From the NCBI RefSeq assembly GCF_002939305.1, contig NZ_MVDI01000005.1, positions 219,188 to 283,187 on the forward strand: DNA of 64,000 nucleotides, given 5' to 3'. The position numbers and the translations under genes are program-made. Under the pieces are notes generated by a model that was given only the letters and a program-made list of their open reading frames with translations, did not search any database and had not been told where the DNA came from. Shown here in pieces: positions 59,845-64,000 of this stretch (positions within the stretch are counted from its first letter, which is position 1; each line of letters opens with the position of its first letter). This DNA comes from Chroococcidiopsis sp. TS-821. GTDB lineage: Bacteria > Cyanobacteriota > Cyanobacteriia > Cyanobacteriales > Chroococcidiopsidaceae.

Positions 59845-62800
59845 ATGGCAATCATCCGAGGCACCCCAGGCGACGATACGTTAGTGGGAACAAGGTTTGC
59901 TGATACGATTTTTGGCTTAGCAGGCAACGATCTGCTGCTAGGGTTAGCAGGCAATGACACGCTTTACGGCAATAGAGGCAACGATACACTTAACGGTGGA
60001 GCAGGAATCGATTCCCTCATTGGTGGTGTAGGAAATGATGTTTATATTATCAATAATGTCGGCGATCGAGTTGTGGAAGCTGCCAATGCAGGTATAGATA
60101 CTGTACGCTCTTCCGTCAGCTACACACTGCCAAATAATGTTGAGAATCTCATTCTCACGGGAAATCGCAACATCAACGGCACAGGTAACGCACTTGCTAA
60201 CCGGATTGTTGGTAATAGTGGTAACAATAATATTGCTGGCTTAGGCGGTAACGATACTCTCTTCGGTGGTGCGGGTAACGATACTCTAAGTGGTGGAACT
60301 GGCAATGACATCCTCTACGGTGGAGTAGGTAACGATCAACTCTTCGGCAATGAGGGAAGCAATACTCTCTATGGCGGTGCGGGTAACGATACTCTAAGTG
60401 GTGGAACTGGCAATGACATCTTGTACGGCGGCGATGGTAACGATGTCCTTTATGGCAATCCAATCGGCTATGCCGGAGGAAATAATACTCTCTTTGGCGG
60501 TGCTGGTAATGATACACTCTACGGCGGCGATTTCAACGATCTTCTTGATGGTGGAGTAGGAAATGATCGGCTCTTTGGCTATAGTGGCAACGATACACTC
60601 TTTGGTCGTGCAGGTAACGATAGTCTCGATGGTGGCAGTGGTAGCGACGTTCTCTACGGTGGTGATGGTGACGATACTCTGATTCCTAGTGATGTTAACA
60701 TTCGCCAGAGTTTCTTTTTATACGACTTTCTCTTCTTTTATGGAGATGGCAGTCCAGATCTCTTAGTTGGTGGCGATGGCAATGATACCTACATCATAGT
60801 TGAATCAGGCGATCGCATTATTGAAGCTCCCAATGCAGGTATTGATACAGTCATTGCCTACAATAGCTATTCTTTGGGAGATAACATAGAAAACCTGACG
60901 CTTGCTGAACAAAGAGATTTCAGTTCTGGTATTAGTGGCACAGGCAACCGTTTAGACAACATTATTGTTGGTAATTCGTCGAATAATACCATACGAGGGC
61001 AAGCTGGTAATGACTTTATCGATGGCGGTGCAGGTAACGATCTTATTGCTGGTACAAATCGCGGTATTGGTGAAATAGACACGCTGACGGGTGGAAGTGG
61101 CAGCGATCGCTTTATTTTAGGCAGTGCCACAACTGTCTTTTACAATGATGGCAACCCAACAACTCCCGGTTTCGGCGATTATGCCTTAATTACAGACTTC
61201 AACTCTGATGAAGATACTATTCGACTCAATGGCAGACGTACAGATTACTATTTAGTTGCTTCCCCCGAAGGCTTACCAGCAGGCACAGCACTCTATTATA
61301 GGCAACAAGGTGCAACAGATGAACTAATTGCTATTATCCAAAGCACTACAGCACTTGATATCAACGAAGCTTACTTTAGCTTCAACAACAATGGTGCTAA
61401 CTTGTCTTTGTTTGAACTCGACGGCAGTAATGGCTTTACTTTACAAGGTGACTTCGGTTTTCCTGCGGGTAACTCGGTAAGTAGTGCAGGAGATGTCAAC
61501 GGTGACGGGTTTGATGACCTTATTGTTGGTGGAGGTAGCGATGTAGTTCGTAGGGGAGTGTCGCGTAGTTATGTAATCTTTGGTCAAGCTTCTGAGTTTG
61601 ATGCCAATGTCCAATTAGCAAATCTTGATGGTAACAACGGCTTTATCATTGAGGGGATTGATAACTATGACTTCTCTAACGTTTTAGTTAGCAGCGCTGG
61701 TGATATCAACGGTGATGGTTTTGCTGATGTTCTGATTGGTACGAGTGGTTCCTCTCGTGGCAACTTCGATAATTATGGTAATCGCATATATAACTCAGGA
61801 ACACAAGTATATGTAGTGTTTGGCAAAGCGACAGGATTCGATGCTCGTGTCAATTTAGCAACTCTCGATGGTAGTAATGGTTTTGCGATCGAGGGGAGTA
61901 ATGTTGATTTTCCATACTCCGTCTCCTTTCCACTTTCGGTAAGTAACGCTGGAGATATTAACGGCGATGGTTTTGATGACATCATCGTTGGTACTTCTGA
62001 TGTCAGTCGTTATGGTCAAGTATCTGCCGCAGAAAGCTATGTGATATTTGGCAAAGAGACGGGATTTGACGCCCGTCTTGACTTAGGAACGCTTGATGGC
62101 AGTAATGGTTTTGTTCTGCAAGGAATTGATTTGAGTGGTTACTCTGCTTCTATTTCAGTAAGCAATGCCGGAGATATCAACGGTGACGGACTTGGTGACA
62201 TTATTATCGGTGCTTCTGGTGCGCAAGAAAGTTATGTAGTGTTTGGCACAACTACAGGATTTGATGCCCGTGTTGATGTCGCAACTCTTGATGGCAGCAA
62301 TGGCTTTGTCATTGATGGAATTGATATCAGTGATGACTCTACTAACATCTCAGTAAGCAATGCCGGAGATGTCAACGGTGACGGGCTTGATGACATCATT
62401 GTTAACGCGCCTAGCGCACAAGAAAGCTACGTAGTGTTTGGTAAAACCACAGGATTCGATGCCCGCGTTGATGTCGCAACTCTCGATGGCAGCAATGGCT
62501 TTGCGATTGAAGGTAACAACTTTGCAGTAAGTAACGCTGGAGATGTCAACAGTGATGGTTTTGATGATTTGATTATCAGTGGTGCTTTTCCAAGCCAAGA
62601 AACCTATGTAGTATTTGGTACTTCAAGTTTTGATGCTCGTCTTGATTTAACAACAATTGATGGCAGCAATGGCTTTATTGTTAATCGCAACAATCTTGCC
62701 GTCAGTAATGCCGGAGACATCAACGGTGATGGCTATGATGACATTATTTTAGGGAATCGTTTTGCTAGTCCTAATGGTCGTTCTGATGCAGGAGAAAGCT

Positions 62801-63342
62801 ACGTCATTTACGGGCAAGACTTTACAGGACAAGTGACACGTCAAGGAACACCTGGTAATGACTTACTCATTGGCACTGCGGCGGATGACATTCTTGTTGG
62901 TGGACTGGGCAATGATACGCTGCGTGGTGGCGGTGGTAGCAACGTTCTCTACGGCGGTGCTGGCGATGATGTTCTAATTTATAGTCCTCAAAACCGTCGC
63001 ATGGATGGCGGTAGTGGTATCGATACCTTAGCTGTTGATGGTAGTGGTGTGACGCTTGATTTAACTGCAACTCCCAACAACCGCATTCGCCGCATTGAGA
63101 TTATTGACTTGACGGGTACAGGCAACAACACCTTACAACTGACGCGCTTAGATTTACTCAATTTATCTGAGTCAACGAATCAATTGATTGTCAGCGGGAA
63201 CGCTGGCGACTCAATGATCTCGACTGGGCAAGGATGGCTGTTTGATACGACCACAACTTTCGATGGCAACCAATACAACCGCTATACTTCTGGTGCTGCA
63301 ACCTTGTTAGTTGATACAGACATCACCACTACTCTCAGTTAA
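59845..63342 (+). CDS. RTX / FG-GAP calcium-binding repeat protein
   Basis: The ATG at 59845 gives 1165 residues beginning [20 protein letters not shown]. Residues about 10-430 hold RTX nonapeptides (GGxGNDxLxGG) in blocks split by YVLP-type spacers, typical of calcium-bound parallel beta-rolls. About 525-985 are seven or so FG-GAP repeats with [13 protein letters not shown] calcium loops, each introduced by LDGSNGF. A second short RTX block and a C-terminal tail end in ITTTLS. There is no signal peptide, so type I secretion through a C-terminal signal is likely. The protein should be surface-located or released. The repeats are similar enough to allow recombination. Confidence 0.93.
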   Translation: MAIIRGTPGDDTLVGTRFADTIFGLAGNDLLLGLAGNDTLYGNRGNDTLNGGAGIDSLIGGVGNDVYIINNVGDRVVEAANAGIDTVRSSVSYTLPNNVENLILTGNRNINGTGNALANRIVGNSGNNNIAGLGGNDTLFGGAGNDTLSGGTGNDILYGGVGNDQLFGNEGSNTLYGGAGNDTLSGGTGNDILYGGDGNDVLYGNPIGYAGGNNTLFGGAGNDTLYGGDFNDLLDGGVGNDRLFGYSGNDTLFGRAGNDSLDGGSGSDVLYGGDGDDTLIPSDVNIRQSFFLYDFLFFYGDGSPDLLVGGDGNDTYIIVESGDRIIEAPNAGIDTVIAYNSYSLGDNIENLTLAEQRDFSSGISGTGNRLDNIIVGNSSNNTIRGQAGNDFIDGGAGNDLIAGTNRGIGEIDTLTGGSGSDRFILGSATTVFYNDGNPTTPGFGDYALITDFNSDEDTIRLNGRRTDYYLVASPEGLPAGTALYYRQQGATDELIAIIQSTTALDINEAYFSFNNNGANLSLFELDGSNGFTLQGDFGFPAGNSVSSAGDVNGDGFDDLIVGGGSDVVRRGVSRSYVIFGQASEFDANVQLANLDGNNGFIIEGIDNYDFSNVLVSSAGDINGDGFADVLIGTSGSSRGNFDNYGNRIYNSGTQVYVVFGKATGFDARVNLATLDGSNGFAIEGSNVDFPYSVSFPLSVSNAGDINGDGFDDIIVGTSDVSRYGQVSAAESYVIFGKETGFDARLDLGTLDGSNGFVLQGIDLSGYSASISVSNAGDINGDGLGDIIIGASGAQESYVVFGTTTGFDARVDVATLDGSNGFVIDGIDISDDSTNISVSNAGDVNGDGLDDIIVNAPSAQESYVVFGKTTGFDARVDVATLDGSNGFAIEGNNFAVSNAGDVNSDGFDDLIISGAFPSQETYVVFGTSSFDARLDLTTIDGSNGFIVNRNNLAVSNAGDINGDGYDDIILGNRFASPNGRSDAGESYVIYGQDFTGQVTRQGTPGNDLLIGTAADDILVGGLGNDTLRGGGGSNVLYGGAGDDVLIYSPQNRRMDGGSGIDTLAVDGSGVTLDLTATPNNRIRRIEIIDLTGTGNNTLQLTRLDLLNLSESTNQLIVSGNAGDSMISTGQGWLFDTTTTFDGNQYNRYTSGAATLLVDTDITTTLS

Positions 63343-63380
63343 ATTTAAGCAACTGTACTCATTAATCCAATGCTTCTTAG

Positions 63381-63407
63381 AGTCCCGCTACTTGTTGGGA
63401 CTTTTTT
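63381..63407 (+). terminator. Intrinsic terminator after the RTX gene
   Basis: AGTCCC and GGGACT form a 6-bp stem around a 10-base loop, followed by TTTTT on the plus strand. Confidence 0.75.
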
Positions 63408-63448
63408 AGCGTGCAAATCATATCCAATTATCTATTACCAAATACCCC

Positions 63449-63499
63449 AAAAAAACTATCCGCTCTCACGGGAGATCGCGGAGACCTAAGTGAGAGCGG
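63449..63499 (-). terminator. Intrinsic terminator of the structured RNA
   Basis: On the minus strand CCGCTCTCAC (63499-63490) and GTGAGAGCGG (63469-63460) form a perfect 10-bp stem with a 20-base loop. ATAG and TTTTTTT (63455-63449) follow. Confidence 0.85.
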
Positions 63500-63603
63500 T
63501 CTAGTCGGGTCGTCAGATTGGAACCAGACTGCCGGAAGGAACTCCGAGAATCAGCCTAGCTAATTGAGTTGTCTTAGTCTCTCAACAAGACCAAGGCTAA
63601 CCT

Positions 63604-63675
63604 TTAGAGAACAGCCCCGGCGCACAGCCGGCTTGCTCCAATCTGGTGACCCATGCATTTACTACTATCTATCAT
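63604..63675 (-). CDS. 23-codon reading frame in the structured RNA
   Basis: The frame from the ATG at 63675 to TAA at 63606-63604 begins MIDSSKCMGHQIGASRLCAG and ends AVL. AAGGAGGTGAT (63690-63680), the full complement of the 16S rRNA 3' end, precedes it, with eight bases between GGAGG and the ATG. Codons for GHQIG form part of two stems. It may be a leader peptide or one part of a dual-function RNA. The peptide has two cysteines and no known family. Confidence 0.45.
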   Translation of the reverse strand: MIDSSKCMGHQIGASRLCAGAVL

Positions 63676-63690
63676 GGGCATCACCTCCTT
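63645..63690 (-). promoter_or_regulatory. Shine-Dalgarno-masking hairpin
   Basis: In the RNA, GGTGA of the Shine-Dalgarno sequence (63685-63681) pairs with TCACC (63649-63645). CCCATG, which contains the start codon (63678-63673), pairs with CATGGG (63655-63650). The two bases between the arms are unpaired, giving an 11-bp helix that hides the ribosome-binding site. Confidence 0.55.
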
Positions 63691-63794
63691 GTTGCCTGAC
63701 CGGACTAAATCTCAAAAGGGCAGAGTGTTTAGCTCTGGGTTTGTTCAACCTTATTCAAGATAACATATGATTTGCGAATTTTGACTACAAATAG

Positions 63795-63824
63795 AAAAAA
63801 CTCCTACCTTTTTTGGCAGGAGTT
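63795..63824 (-). terminator. Intrinsic terminator after psbD
   Basis: On the minus strand AACTCCTGCC and GGTAGGAGTT pair around AAAAAA (one G-T wobble), followed by a T run (63800-63795). The hairpin begins 28 bp past the psbD stop, so psbC does not follow. Confidence 0.85.
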
Positions 63825-63851
63825 TATAGATTACTGATCTAACTCGGTTGA

Positions 63852-64000
<149 letters not shown>

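Larger units (their letters stand above)
63449..63745 (-). ncRNA. Highly structured RNA candidate with internal small ORF
   Basis: On the minus strand about 300 nt fold into several strong stems. They are CAGAG/CTCTG near the 5' end (about 63721-63737), an SD-masking hairpin (63645-63655 with 63673-63685), a 9-bp long-range stem CAGATTGGA/TCCAATCTG (63637-63645 with 63514-63522) and CCGGC/GCCGG (63617-63631). TTAGCCT/AGGCTGA (about 63594-63600 with 63552-63558) is also possible. The RNA ends in a 10-bp terminator hairpin with seven T. It lies between psbD (same strand, with its own terminator) and the convergent RTX gene. I do not recognise it as any known family. Confidence 0.6.

Noticed and set aside
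60120..60517. Minus-strand frames inside the RTX gene
   Set aside because: They are shadows of the repeat codons, rich in His/Arg/Tyr or Pro/Leu, and follow the period of the sense repeats.

Overview
The window is a piece of a cyanobacterial chromosome. The evidence is photosystem II genes (psbZ, the 3' end of psbD), the NDH-1 subunit gene ndhB, the phycobilisome-degradation gene nblA, the bicarbonate transporter pair sbtA/sbtB, a cobalamin methyltransferase fusion, two SLH/RTX-type envelope proteins and very frequent GCGATCGC (HIP1-like) octamers. The genus cannot be settled from the sequence. Gene order is a mosaic of short operons separated by AT-rich spacers that carry TAATTGG-type short repeats.

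Layout. 0.4-8 kb: a pentapeptide-repeat protein, the relic of a membrane sensor gene, then the high-affinity K+ pump kdpA-kdpB-kdpF-kdpC and a short kdpD without a kinase domain. 8-18 kb: anmK, a Ser/Thr kinase, nblA, a PP2C phosphatase, an ABC1/UbiB-type kinase, a small conserved protein and a DHH-CBS-CCA-transferase fusion. 18-21.3 kb: psbZ, ribH, tRNA-Gly, a small membrane protein, proA and a 43-aa membrane peptide. 21.6-25.4 kb: a disturbed island with a beta-lactamase-fold gene relic, a pair of ~200-bp direct repeats, an IS630-type transposase relic, and the divergent bicarbonate transporter genes sbtA and sbtB. 25.5-31 kb: desC, a PLP enzyme, tspO, a lipoprotein methyltransferase and PPK2. 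31.1-32.8 kb: a decayed siderophore-uptake locus (AraC regulator, TonB-dependent receptor start and FecB-like binding protein, all broken).

32.8-43 kb: a CPBP protease, a DUF3326 operon, ferredoxin, acnB, a dienelactone hydrolase with an AraC regulator, and topA. 43.6-51 kb: ndhB, a cbiG-cobJ fusion, a flavoprotein, a holin-like membrane protein, a second pentapeptide protein overlapping purK, and a well-formed 6S RNA gene just after purK. 51-57 kb: a pair of M16 peptidases (one with the zinc motif, one without), and an oxidoreductase plus sodium/solute symporter pair. 57-64 kb: an SLH-porin, a 48-aa ribbon-helix-helix regulator with a palindromic operator candidate, a 1165-aa RTX/FG-GAP protein, and psbD reading in from the right edge.

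The most unusual item lies between the RTX gene and psbD (about 63.45-63.75 kb, minus strand). It is a strongly folded sequence that ends in a 10-bp terminator hairpin and contains a 23-codon reading frame. The frame's perfect Shine-Dalgarno sequence is buried in a hairpin formed with its own early codons. I do not recognise it as a known RNA family. The sbtA/sbtB island is the second main point: SbtA has an 11-residue tandem repeat in its cytoplasmic loop, SbtB stops before the usual CGPxGC tail, and the block lies between ~200-bp direct repeats.
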